A stretch of 64,000 nt of DNA from Branchiostoma belcheri (lineage: Eukaryota; Chordata; Leptocardii; Amphioxiformes; Branchiostomatidae). The stretch's first letter is position 1. The number at the start of each line of letters is the position of its first letter. This document shows, one piece after another, positions 32,701-41,647 of this stretch. Below the pieces are notes generated by a model. That model saw nothing but the letters and a program-made list of their open reading frames with translations. It was not told the DNA's origin and did not search any database. The stretch spans positions 5,103,269 through 5,167,268 of the forward strand of contig NW_017804464.1 in NCBI RefSeq assembly GCF_001625305.1, given 5' to 3'. The translations under genes and the position numbers were made by a program.

Positions 32701-32704
32701 GTAG
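16936..32704 (+). CDS. GNAT acetyltransferase-like / coiled-coil / PARP-like fusion protein
   Basis: Nineteen exons: 16936-17166, 18613-18748, 19584-19779, 20637-20801, 21730-21814, 22317-22441, 22873-22931, 24760-24826, 25186-25270, 25567-25642, 26230-26319, 27011-27130, 27986-28384, 29075-29202, 29999-30152, 30767-30840, 31521-31591, 32351-32384, 32558-32704. They splice into 2442 nt, 813 residues. Residues 1-200 are polar, with an acidic Ser/Asp stretch. Residues about 205-331 look like a GNAT fold: beta strand VVQLHLIAV, acetyl-CoA loop R261-KWGMG and FFERFGF at 296-302. Residues 333-480 are helical, coiled-coil-like. Residues 655-813 resemble a PARP catalytic domain: GVGLYF with Y717, KILLAEV, GFDSVV and QEYLVF with E784. 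The expected HGT of the first strand reads C684-G-G. Exon 8's donor (GTTAGT after 24826) was chosen to keep the frame. The role is unknown; acetylation and ADP-ribosylation are inferred from fold only. I recognise no named orthologue. Confidence 0.82.
17167..18612. other. first intron of the GNAT/PARP gene
   Basis: AT-rich intron; the only clear structure is the fold-back element at 18211-18533, which ends about 80 bases before exon 2. No other exon or RNA gene is seen. Confidence 0.5.
18211..18533. repeat. fold-back element in intron 1 of the GNAT/PARP gene
   Basis: ATAGTAAAACGTTAAACTTT at the left is mirrored by AAAGTTTAACGTTTTACTAT at the right. Inside, CTTCATCAGGATAATT pairs with AATTATCCTGATGAAG. 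It is followed by the family tail ATCAACACAGATGAACTTTC. Confidence 0.8.
18790..19135. repeat. array of GAATTTTAC / GTAAAATTC motifs
   Basis: Motifs such as TTTTACGGAATTC, GAATTTTACAGAATTC and ATGAATTCCGTAAAAT recur about ten times in both orientations around a unique centre, giving an overall inverted symmetry. It is intronic, non-coding and MITE-like. Confidence 0.55.
20804..21093 (-). mobile_element. tRNA-derived SINE inserted at the exon 4 splice donor
   Basis: The minus strand starts with a tRNA-like head: A-box-like TAGCTCAATTGGTAGAG and B-box-like GGTTGTGAGTTCAAACCCC. A roughly 200 bp body follows. The insertion is bounded by an 11 bp target-site duplication ATCCTACTGGT at 20793-20803 and 21094-21104. 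That duplication contains the GT of the exon 4 splice donor. Confidence 0.85.
21210..21580. mobile_element. MITE, GGCCACACCAATTTAATT family
   Basis: TIRs of about 35 bp: AGGCCACACCAATTTAATTT at the left, AATTAAATTGGTGTGTCCTA at the right, with GTTAACGGATT just inside. An inverted copy is at 56153-56531, a third copy at 58643-59027 and a solo end at 25298-25390. It lies in an intron of the GNAT/PARP gene. Confidence 0.85.
22524..22786. repeat. dispersed repeat, TATGTTTACC family
   Basis: Same blocks as 7284-7575: AGGTAACATTTGCAAAGC, GGTCTGCTCTGTTAATTC, ATCATGTCATTGG, a run of AAG triplets and a terminal AACAATATGTTTACCG. Intronic copy in the GNAT/PARP gene. Confidence 0.75.
23047..23493. mobile_element. 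MITE-like element with CAGGGCTCGAAAT ends and GGTGCAC motifs
   Basis: It begins CAGGGCTCGAAATTAATTT and ends ATATTTCGAGCCCTG, a clear terminal inverted repeat. Many GTGCAC/TGCACC motifs flank an AT-rich core. Other copies are at 27134-27489 and 46198-46556, and a remnant near 29635. Confidence 0.8.
23701..24611. mobile_element. long MITE-like element, TACCTTCGCCAAG family
   Basis: Termini TACCTTCGCCAA and TTGGCGAAGGTA are inverted repeats about 910 bp apart. The interior holds a TG microsatellite, TCTTGATGAGACCT, TGGTACTGCAGCA and four spaced copies of ATTTGCATAATTAATGAG. Truncated relatives lie at 16470-16700 and 38296-38615. Confidence 0.75.
23738..23778. repeat. (GT)n microsatellite
   Basis: About 20 uninterrupted TG units within the TACCTTCGCCAAG element. 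Confidence 0.95.
25298..25390. repeat. solo end of the GGCCACACCAATTTAATT MITE
   Basis: GTAAGGCCACACCAATTTAA through TTTCTGATTTGCAAAAAAAA matches one terminus of the MITE at 56153. The other half is missing, so this is a truncated copy. Confidence 0.65.
25811..26098 (-). mobile_element. tRNA-derived SINE with an 11 bp target-site duplication
   Basis: On the minus strand, GTAGGGTGCGTAGTCCAGTG (A-box region) and TTGGGAGTTCAAATCCC (B box) form a tRNA-like head. A body with GGGAATTTCCCCGGTACAAT follows. The direct repeat AACCGCACAGT occurs at 25800-25810 and 26099-26109. Other copies are at 41648-41957 (plus) and 55668-55952 (minus). Confidence 0.9.
27134..27489. mobile_element. MITE-like element with GGTGCAC motifs, inverted copy
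   Basis: From GGCTTGAAATACTAGGTGCA to AAATGAATTTTGAGCCCTG, inverted relative to the copy at 23047. It starts four bases past the donor of the exon ending at 27130. Confidence 0.75.
29815..29968. repeat. single arm of the fold-back family
   Basis: The sequence from TCTACCAGATACC to GACCAAAAGTTTTAACTTT matches the right half of the palindrome at 6058-6337, including GTGACGTCACACTTC-like and CCACGTGAC motifs. Only one arm is present. It ends about 30 bases before exon 15 of the GNAT/PARP gene. Confidence 0.8.
30172..30465. repeat. dispersed repeat, TATGTTTACC family
   Basis: From TTTATGTTTACCAAAGGAAA to GCTTTGCGAATGTTAATTTC, inverted relative to 7284-7575. It starts 20 bases past the exon 15 donor. 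Confidence 0.75.
31803..32280 (+). repeat. minisatellite, 37 bp unit, about 13 copies
   Basis: Unit ACTGCTGTCCTTGGTGCTGA followed by ATGAAGTTAAGAGTAAC. Two variant second halves (AAGTTAAGAGTAAC and ACATTCACACTAAC) occur in blocks. It occupies the intron between exons 17 and 18 of the GNAT/PARP gene. Confidence 0.9.
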
Positions 32705-32705
32705 T

Positions 32706-33070
32706 GCTGTGTTTTAGTTTGCTGGACCGGTTCCAGACTTGTAAAAATGTTTGGGTCCAAGTCTGTAAAACCTAAAAGTCAAGAACAGATTCCGGATTTA
32801 TTCCAAAAAAGTACATGTTATATATTACCCCTTTTCTTTCCAAACAACCTAAAACCTTCCACAGATTGCAAAATCTGTGCTGCAAAATGAAGAAATCCTT
32901 GCCACTGGGCTTCGTCAAGTGTCGACCTCCATGGTTATGTTATGTGTCCAAAGTTTTGCCCATACAACATTGCAAGGTTGCCAACATGCAATTTTGTATA
33001 TGTTTCATGGCATATACAAAACATGAATCTAAACCTCTGGACTTGAATCTGGACTTGAACCTAAATATGG
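32706..33070 (+). repeat. dispersed repeat, copy 1, just after the GNAT/PARP stop
   Basis: It matches 35087-35455 over about 360 bp: CCTAAAAGTYAAGAAC, CCTTTTCTTTCCAAAC, GATTGCAAAATCTK, CTGCAAAATGAAGAAA, CAACATGCAATTTTGTATAT and the ending CTCTGGACTTGAATCTGGAC. It lies in the predicted 3' UTR. No protein is supported. Confidence 0.75.
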
Positions 33071-33204
33071 GTTTATGTAAACAGAACTAGACACAAGTAA
33101 CAACATCTATGCAAACAAGGAACTAAAATCATGGATTTTTTTAGTCTAGGCATTGCCAATGGAGTCAACCTTGGGTGTTCATTACATACTAGTATTGTGA
33201 ATGC

Positions 33205-33375
33205 TGTACATGTATCATGAATATTCATGTCACCTAGCTCATGAATATTCATATTGTGTAATGACTCATGAATATACATAATATGTCATGACTCATGAAT
33301 AATCAGTGTGTCATGGCTTATGAATATTTATCATGCTTAATGGTTTGTGAATATTCATAATGTCATGACCTATGA
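33205..33375. repeat. degenerate array of ATGAATATTCAT palindromes
   Basis: About seven spaced copies of (C)ATGAATATTCAT-like palindromes, each followed by a TGTCATGACT-like spacer, in the 3' UTR/downstream region of the GNAT/PARP gene. Confidence 0.65.
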
Positions 33376-34328
33376 ACATTCTAAAGTCTGAACCTTAAAG
33401 CATCTTAAAATTTAAAGTAGAGTATGACTACCAATTTAAGTACCAAATTCGATGAAGAGTTTTGTAACAGTGCTACATTCCATATTAATTTGCTGCTTGA
33501 AAAAAAAATCTGTACGAGATGGCTTAGTTTGGGCCACACCACTCGATTTAATCTGAAGTGAAAGAATTATAAAATTATAGATGACTCTATTATGCATAGA
33601 TTCATTAAATATATGTATTTTTACTAGTGCCTTACTAAGGTAGACCAATGTTTGGTCCTAAGATTAGAATCTTGTAAAATTTACATAGTTGACAAAGTCC
33701 TTATCAATATACAATGCAATTCTTCTGTGTATTCTATTGTGGAAAAGTAGAGGAAAGGCCAGAGTGAAGTTTTGCAGTGTTAATCGATATTTATAGTCTG
33801 TGCAGATTTTGTCAATGTGTAAATTGATACATCATTCCTCCTTGTGAACAAGATGTGTTATACACTGTATCTTGCATTCCAGTAACATTAACTATGCAAT
33901 GTTCGTAAGTAAAGACACTGATGTACATGTACAGTGTTTAGTTCACTAACTTCTCCAAAAATTAATTAGATTACAATAATGTTTTGTCATTAATGTGCTA
34001 CAACTAGTATAAGGTCAGCTATCTCAGTTTTGTTTTGGGTTTCTTTGTAATAGATTAGTACATATTAAAGTTTGCCGTTGAAAAGAGATATTATTTTAAT
34101 TGACCTTAATATCTTTATTGTACAAATATGTGAGTGTAAATGTACCTAATATCACTTTTGAGTATGTTGTAGACTTTTGGTGTAACTATGTGCCTTTGAA
34201 CCATGGTTACTTGCAACCCTCCCAAAAACGTTGTCAGTCAGAAAAGTGTACTTCTAATATCTTTACCAAAAATCATTGAGTGACCATATCTATCATAGAT
34301 TTGGATTTTTGTAAAGAAAAGATGTGGC

Positions 34329-34334
34329 AATAAA
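34329..34334 (+). terminator. candidate polyadenylation signal, GNAT/PARP gene
   Basis: AATAAA on the plus strand 1.6 kb past the stop codon. I see no better-placed AATAAA before it. It lies 28 bases from the opposing COA7 signal. Confidence 0.45.
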
Positions 34335-34361
34335 CAGTTGCATTCACTTGCAAGGAAAATG

Positions 34362-34367
34362 TTTATT
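34362..34367 (-). terminator. candidate polyadenylation signal, COA7
   Basis: TTTATT reads AATAAA on the minus strand, about 195 bases past the COA7 stop at 34563-34565. Confidence 0.55.
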
Positions 34368-34562
34368 TGTTTCATTATTTGTCAATACCTCTCTAAAGAC
34401 TATATCAAATTTTACAACATAAGCTTACTATAGTACAGACATTGCAAAAAATATTATAGCACCAGATTTTAGTGTTGTTCCTGAGTATCTTCTAGCTTTA
34501 ATCATATAAATTCCTCAAAAACTACATAAACCAATACACAACTGACCTAATGCCTTAATCTG

Positions 34563-37292
34563 TCATTCTCCGAATTTAAGCTGCTTTTTAATCTTCTTAA
34601 TCTCCGTCTGCATGTCTTTCGCCCTCTTCTTGTACTTCTCGGCGAGTTCCGGGTTCTTTTCCCCAGCGTCCCCAGTGTGATACATGTGTCCCACGTTCGC
34701 ACACCCCAACATGTGTCCCATCTCACAACTCTTCAGAGAATACTCCAATGCTTTCCCGAAATCCCTATCTATCCCGTCAACCCCCTGTAGGTACAGTGTC
34801 CCCAGCCTGAAGCAGCTATCAGGATTGTTGAGTGCGCAGCCTTGTTTGTAGAACTCTGCGGCTTTGGGGAAGTCCTTTTTCTCCACGGCCACCCCGCTCT
34901 GGTACATCAGCCCCATGTTGTGACAGCCACTGCTGAACTTCATGTCACACGACTTGTTGAACAGTCGGAAAGCTTCCTGGGGACTTTTCTCCACCTGGCC
35001 TGTAGTGGGAAAATACTGTAGTACATGTAATATCCAACAGGTTGTGAAGTCTGTCCCCCAAAAAACTAATACGGCATGCCTAGTCAGCATACCGGTTCAC
35101 TGGACTTGGATCCGGACTTGTAAGAATGTTTAGGTTCAAGTCCAAAAAAACCTAAAAGTTAAGAACCGAGTCCGGGCTTATTACCATAAAAGACCATTTC
35201 ACATAACCCTTTTCTTTCCAAACCACCTAAAACCTTCCGTAGATTGCAAAATCTTTGCTGCAAAATGAAGAAAACATTGCCATCGGGCATTGTCAAGTGT
35301 TGGCCTCAATGTTATGTGACCAAAGTTTCACCCAGACAACATTGCAAGGTTGCCAACATGCAATTTTGTATATGCCATGGGTTTAGGTCCAGACTTACAA
35401 GTCCGGAACTGAACCTAAACCTCTGGACTTGAATCTGGACCTGAACCTAAATGTGGCCCAGATCAAACATCATTCCAACATGAGTGACCTCAGTCTGGAA
35501 TGAAAGTTTATTGCAAATACATGCCCGAGGGCTAATTGCAGTTACAAACAACATAAGAAAGAAAATACAGTGGTATATGAGACTATATCTACGTCCGTAA
35601 CATTATAGGGTTAATGCCTTCCAGACCAAACTGGCTGTAGAATGAAAACACCACCCAAACCATTACGGCTACAACTTTTCATAAATTGTACTGAACTGCT
35701 GCCATTTCAGAAGGTTCTGTGTATATGCGATGTTCCCACTGAATCAAAACCATTTGTACAATGATTGTTAAAAATAGGAACCTTGTTTTTTTCGGCCCGC
35801 CTAGTTTTTTTTTTTGCCCGCTTGCATTAGATTTGGAGTCTGCAGAGGATGTCATCCATAAAATTTTATGTGCTGTGGCCTAACTGAATCAAAGTTGCTA
35901 ACTGGTATACTAGTACCTCACAAAGAGGTGCAGCAATTCTTGTTCCGCCGCTCATGAGAACCTTTCAGCGTGCCACTAGGTTCTCTTCCAGTTCTCATCA
36001 ATACACCGTCAACATATACCCGTCTCCAAGTCATTTTACAACAACAGCTTCTTTCCCCGGACTGCAAAATTATGGAACTCTCTTCCAAACAGCTGCTTTC
36101 CATCCAATTCCAATCCACAAAGCTTCAAAACAAAGGTCCACCGCCATCTCTTGACATAACTACATTATACTCACTTAAGTACCTCTAGCTCTGTGCCTAG
36201 AAGTGGCCAAAAATAATTGGCCTTGCATTGAGCGACACCGTTAAAAAAAAAAAAGTATAGTGACTCACCCCTGCCGACTAAATGGTAGGTCCCCAGTTTG
36301 AAGCAGGACTCAGCAAACTGGTTGTTCTCACAGTTAGACTTGAGAACCTTGGCTGCCGCCGTGTAGTCCTTCCTGATCTGCTCATAGAAGTTGGCCAGCC
36401 GGTGACAACCTGGGCAGAAAACGTATGTTTTTTTTAGGCCACAGCAACAAGGTTTGGTCACAGAAAGCAAATTTCAACCAGTACCTTGGTTGGATAATTA
36501 AAGTTTTCAAAAATCCAAGCTGGTTCGGGCAAGTACATGGTCATTTCTACTTGCCTGAACCAACTTTTCACTTGCCCAAAAATTATATGACATATTTCTA
36601 TGCATTTTTACTTGCAAAAAGGAAATTATTCTATTCTTAGTACAAAGTGCTTTTATAATGCTAGGTGATTTATTTACCAAAATAAGGGTACTTGGAGACT
36701 TGAAATTTTGCATGATTTTGTCCAGGATCAATATAATACCTTTATTTGAAAATTTTCAATTTTGCTCTAATTTCTTAACACATGCACAGCCTCCGAATAA
36801 ATAATTATGAAAAATATGATATTATATAATGAGAGAAAGAGAAAAAATAAAAAGAAAAGAAAGGGCAAAAAAAAAAAAGAAAAAAGGGACGGCCAATTCC
36901 CGTCGGCCTCATCATTTCCCCCGTAGCGGTAATTTCGATAGGCGGGCGAAGGGCTCCTGGGTACCGAAGGGAAACGGCTAACGGCCCGATACTAGTCTGG
37001 CTCCCAAGGTAGAACCGCATATGAAAGGATTTTTGCAGTGTGAGGAGGTCACACACAACGCCGTCGTTATGATTCTGTAAAAAAAACTTCTAGTAGGTTA
37101 TTTATTTTATATCATTATTTTATAATATGTGCTTGATATTCTGTACAAACCATCGTGGAGTTTCTCGTGGTAGCACTGAAACCCAAACTCCGTTTCCAGG
37201 TTCCCCAAGTACGCCTCTACTTCCTTCTCGTTCTTCCAGTCGGTCACAAAGGACCCACCCTTGGCCTGCGAGCCGCCCTCTCCCGCAGACAT
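34563..37292 (-). CDS. COA7: cytochrome c oxidase assembly factor 7 (Sel1-repeat protein)
   Basis: Three exons, 37151-37292, 36269-36409 and 34563-34999, join into 720 nt encoding 239 residues; vertebrate COA7 is about 231. COA7 is a Cys-rich Sel1-like repeat protein of the mitochondrial intermembrane space needed for respiratory complex IV assembly. The predicted protein shows the family's repeated pattern of paired Cys residues seen in CYHEKLHDGCHRLANFY, ESCFKLGTYHLVGRG, SGCHNMGLMYQSGV, DSCFRLGTLYLQGV and LGCANVGHMYHTGD, five Sel1-like units in order. It ends in a Lys-rich helix. There is no classical N-terminal targeting peptide, as expected for a Cys-driven import substrate. The start is the first ATG, just inside a GC-rich promoter shared with ZYG11. 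Neighbour arrangement supports orthology. Confidence 0.93.
35087..35455 (+). repeat. dispersed repeat, copy 2, in COA7 intron 2
   Basis: Direct-orientation relative of 32706-33070, with CAAGTCC/GGACTTG motifs near both ends. The two copies flank the region where the two convergent genes end. Confidence 0.75.
35740..35882 (+). repeat. 3' part of the GGCCACAGCAAGT MITE
   Basis: CCCACTGAATCAAAACCATT to GATGTCATCCATAAAATTTT and GCTGTGGCCTAAC matches the right end of the element at 15590-16276. It is a truncated copy in COA7 intron 2. Confidence 0.7.
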
Positions 37293-37757
37293 CGTTAAAA
37301 CGGCTTATTTTGGGGAGAGAAATTAGATCAAGGACAGACTTTTCTGAAGTGTTGCGTAAAACTGCAAGGTGAACCGGTTCGGAACTTCCGGTGTTCGCAA
37401 GGTGAAAGGTCAAACTTTTCTGGATTGTAACACTAGAAAAATAGGGGTGTTAATGAATATATTTTGTATTTCACATCCTTTGATTACAGCTCGGAAATTT
37501 ATAATGTTACACTTTTTGCAACATTTCCTGTGATATGATATTTGTTATTCATATTTTTGAGATGGCAATTTCTTGAAATTTTGTTTTTGGAATATGTTCT
37601 TGAATGCGGAAGTGCTGTAGCCCAAGGCACTTCCGCTGTTGAAAGAAGTTGGGACGAAAAAGGTGGCTCGAGAAAGTGACGAAGCGAAGTTCAAGTTAGA
37701 TTCGCGCGGATAACCCGCCATTCCTTCCAGATCGCTCGGAAAACGGGAGGAGATTGA
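37293..37757. promoter_or_regulatory. probable bidirectional promoter, COA7 / ZYG11
   Basis: COA7 starts leftwards at 37292. A likely first ZYG11 exon ends at 37761. The interval holds ACTTCCGG at 37384-37391 and a perfect 10 bp inverted repeat GCGGAAGTGC / GCACTTCCGC at 37606-37637. These are ETS/GABP-type core motifs, common in bidirectional housekeeping promoters. No TATA box is evident. The assignment is inference. Confidence 0.55.
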
Positions 37758-38295
37758 ATGGGTAAGCTTCTCTCTGCGTACATTATCTATTTCCCCGCAC
37801 AGTTTTGCGTGTGTTTGTGATGGAATTTCGGGTGTGTTGTTGCCCGTTCTTGTATGTTGGTACGTCACACCTACCCCCCACCCCCACCACTCCTAGTATG
37901 ACATAGGATGTTGTATATCGTACGATTTTCCCCATAGCAACGCCTCAGCTGATCCCACGACAATTTCCACCGCCGGGCAGCTGAGACGGTCTCGTGTAGA
38001 TTTGACAGAAAAAAAGTGGTGCTTTTACAGATAATCCATACCACAGGGTTCGCCAAGCCTTATATGTGTCAGCACTCAGTGATGTTGACCGATGACCCCA
38101 CCCATTACTTGACGTACAGGTCACATTCTAAGCTACTCCTTTTCCTTACTTCACTTCACAACAGGCTGAGTTTGAGTGTTTTGGTGCACCATGTAACATG
38201 TAAATAACCCTCAGGGCTTTAATGATAGGCCCTACAGCAACCTGCTTAATCATTCTGCAAGTGGAGAAAAAAATCAGTGTCTGTGTTATTATTAT

Positions 38296-38615
38296 TACCT
38301 TCGCCAAGAAGGTAATGTTTTCAGTAGCGTTTGTCCATTTGTTTGTCTGTCTGTCTGTGAACAGCATAACTCAAGAAGCTTAATATGTATTGTCATGAAA
38401 CTTGGTAGGTGGGTTAAGGTCTTGATGAGACCTAGAAATGATTAGATTTTGGGCCCCCTGGCGGCTTTTGTTGGTACTGCAGCAGAACTTCTGGTTTTGA
38501 TATGTCGCGAACTGGACATGCTAGGGTCATGAATTTTGGTTGGTAGGTAGCTCTTGGGCTAGTGAAGAAGTGACATGAGTTTGGGCCCCCTAGCAGCTTG
38601 TTCTGGCATATCATA
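38296..38615 (+). repeat. truncated TACCTTCGCCAAG element
   Basis: TTACCTTCGCCAAGAAGGTA through GGTCTTGATGAGACCT and TGGTACTGCAGCAGAAC matches the left third of the element at 23701-24611. Located in the first ZYG11 intron. Confidence 0.7.
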
Positions 38616-39114
38616 TATAATTAATCATAGGGTAGCCAATAATTAGTAGCCAATGTAAAGGCTTGGTGATGATAAAATATCGTCTGAAGATTTTACAATT
38701 CCCTGTTGTAATGTTTAAGATGATGAGATACGTAAATTTTGTTTGATGGGACACATTTGTAGCCAGGAATCTAATAACCCATACATGTGTATAGCAATAC
38801 TAATAGACTGATCCTGGCTGTCCGTCACAATTACTGGTAGCAGTTTTAACCAATGAGAGGATGGCAATTAGCAGGTCAACCAATTAGAGGGTGAATGCAT
38901 CCCTGTTGAATATTTGCGAATTTGACAGAGATGGGGAGGGCTTTGCTTTCTAGCTCTGGTCTGCTCACTTTAACACAACTTATAGTCATTCACTGAGACT
39001 GTGATAGACAATATATTTAGTAGGGCATTTGAATAGTCACCAGAAATATATACTTGTGTAAATTTCAATGGCTCAAAGTTGCAGGGTCCTCTGTAACTAC
39101 ATGGTAACATAAAT

Positions 39115-39451
39115 AGCAAAGTTCTTTCTATTACAACCATTTATTTTTCAAGCCGACGTTTCGATGACCTTCTGTCATCTTCATCAGGGCAATTCTGACT
39201 GGTTTACTGTGCACTGACGCTAGATGTTGCTTGGTGCATAGTGCACTAGAGGTGTTACATAGTTCATAGTGCACTTAAGCTAGTTTTGTCTGTTAGGCTT
39301 TCTATGTAACACCTCTAGTGCACTATGCACCAAGCAACATCTAGTGTCAGTGCACAGTAAACCAGTCAGTATTGCCCTGATGAAGATGACAGAAGGTCAT
39401 CGAAACGTTGGCTTGAAAAATAAATGGTTGTGATAGAAAGAACTTTGCTAT
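39115..39451. repeat. fold-back element in the first ZYG11 intron
   Basis: TAGCAAAGTTCTTTCTATTA at the left is mirrored by GATAGAAAGAACTTTGCTA at the right. Arms of about 150 bp include GATGACAGAAGGTCATCGAA near the ends and CTAGAGGTGTTACATAG near the centre. No CRE-like motif here, so possibly a sister family. Confidence 0.85.
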
Positions 39452-40886
39452 TCAGTCATTCACCAACCTGATGAAATTATCTACGGATACATGGTAAATA
39501 TGTTTTTAAAAGCATATTAATTTATTATGTGTTTGTAATTCAGGTGACTACAAAATCAATATTTTTCTTATCGCAGGCTTCCTTTCTGAGTTTTTTCATG
39601 GAATGGCTCAGAAAAATTATATTCTCAGCCCATAATATAGTGTAGTTAGGTGTTTTAATATTATTTATAATGTACATGTACATGCTTCAACTACTAGTAT
39701 TCAGTGGATGTTATTGATTGAATTTTTTAAATAATTGACTATATACTCAATTGCAAGTTGTACTGTAAATTTTGTGTACATTTTTGAAGAAAAATTAAGA
39801 AGACTTTTTAATCAGTGAGTGAGAAAAGCTGTTGTACAAATGTATGTGTTGTACTGTGAAATTGATGATTACTTTAAGCTGTGTTTGATGGGAGAGATTT
39901 CATGGGAAGTTGATTTTGTAATTATGAGACACTCCCCTGGGTATTCAGACTCTTATACATGTACCAGCACTTAAGTGTACTTTAAATATGTTCCTTTTTG
40001 CAAGAATACTGGATTCAAAGCAATTTTTGCACTGAAATTGTAAACAAAATAATTAAAATTTTCTTTTCTACTAAATTGTAGATTATCATTAATTCAATGA
40101 CTTTCAACATATTACTAATTTATTAGCATTGCTATTTTGCATTTCCGGCAACTCAATACAACACGAGAATAAGTTGCACCAGCAGGCCACTGTATTTTTA
40201 GGAGGCTCCTAAAAAGAATGTAAACAACAAAGATGGCCGAAATCCACGCTAGCGCAGAGGAGTTGGCAGTTTTCTAACACGTTTTTGTGGCGCAACAATG
40301 CTGATCATCTTTTATTCCCCAAATGTCATTATGAACCCAGGTAGGCTTATAAGTTATACTAAGTTACAGAGCAAGAAAATGTGTAAAACATAATGTTTAA
40401 AAAAGTGAAAATCTTACAAAATATCACTTTAAATTTCACAGTAGGCATGGAAAGGAGATTATGTTTTAAGTTTGCTGTTAAACAATTCTTTTGTACAGGT
40501 AACAAAAAGACATATTTATGGTGTTATGATTTTGTTATATAGGAGGTCAACACTAAAATAAAACCTCTATAAATATTTCTAGATAAATCAATGAGAACAT
40601 GGAAAATTGTTTGTTTATTCTCAAGCATTACTAAAATTGTGCTAAATCCCTTTCTAAAGTGGCCATACCACAAGTTGACCTCCTTTTCAAGTTGTGACCT
40701 TCAGTTAAATCTTCTAGGTCATTGCACAGCAATGTTAAATATCAGTCTTACTTACAGGTTAGTCATCCATGCATTTGGGTCTGGGGCTGAATACTAATGA
40801 ATCTACTATATACTGCAATTAATATATCTCCAAATGTTAATGTAGATTGCATTTATTTTCACGGCTTATTAATATTAGGTACTGTA

Positions 40887-41060
40887 TCTGTATCAGTATA
40901 GCCGGTATAACCGCCCCTCGGCGTAACACACCAGCTAGACAGGCACACAACTTGTTACACCTAACCCTTGAACATCTAACTCTAAACATTGTTTAAAGCT
41001 TTCTATTGACAATGCTCCTACTGTACTGGCTGACAGCGAGTTCCACTCTGTGATAGATCT
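40887..41060 (+). repeat. dispersed repeat, copy 1 (GTATAGCCGGTATAACCGCC family)
   Basis: It matches 49467-49678 through GGCGTAACACACCAGCT, TTGTTACACCTAACCCTTGA and GTTCCACTCTG. Non-coding; it lies in the first ZYG11 intron. Confidence 0.75.
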
Positions 41061-41647
41061 AGGCAAGAATGACTTTTTGAACACATCAATCGTATATCCG
41101 TTGGTACTTGAAAATATGGCTATTTATTTTTCTCTTCCGTTCACAGCTTAAGTTTGTAACACAAGGCTAATGCAGTGACCAGGTCTCCTTTGCAAATTCA
41201 TGACACCACAAATATGCCTCATTCCTATCATTTCAACCTTATACTGAAAACACCAAGTAGAAATCCTTGAATCCCCTGTTACTCAAAAATTCATGAGACC
41301 CTGCAAAAATTGATAAGTCGGATAGTATTTTACTATATTATATATATCAGTTAGGTGGTTGTAAAAATTCTGCCAGTCTACAACTAGTACAAGTTTGTAT
41401 CTCGCATTAAATTGTATATTTTGTTGAGTGGTCAAGAGTTTTGGGTAGCCGATAATTTGATCTCTGGATCTCTGGAAGACGTGGTATAGGTGTGCCCCCT
41501 AGCAGCTTTTCTTTAACTGCACGGGCTTATTTTGAGACGTCATATACTAGTACTATGTACTAGTACATGTATTGCTGTTAGTAGTAAACTGAATTTCTAC
41601 AGTCTTGTACTTAAGCTTGTAATAAGTTGCATGTAGTATACTAGTAG

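Noticed and set aside
40230-40278. Short ATG frame as an alternative ZYG11 first exon
   Set aside because: It reaches a stop after about 15 codons and has no convincing donor in frame.
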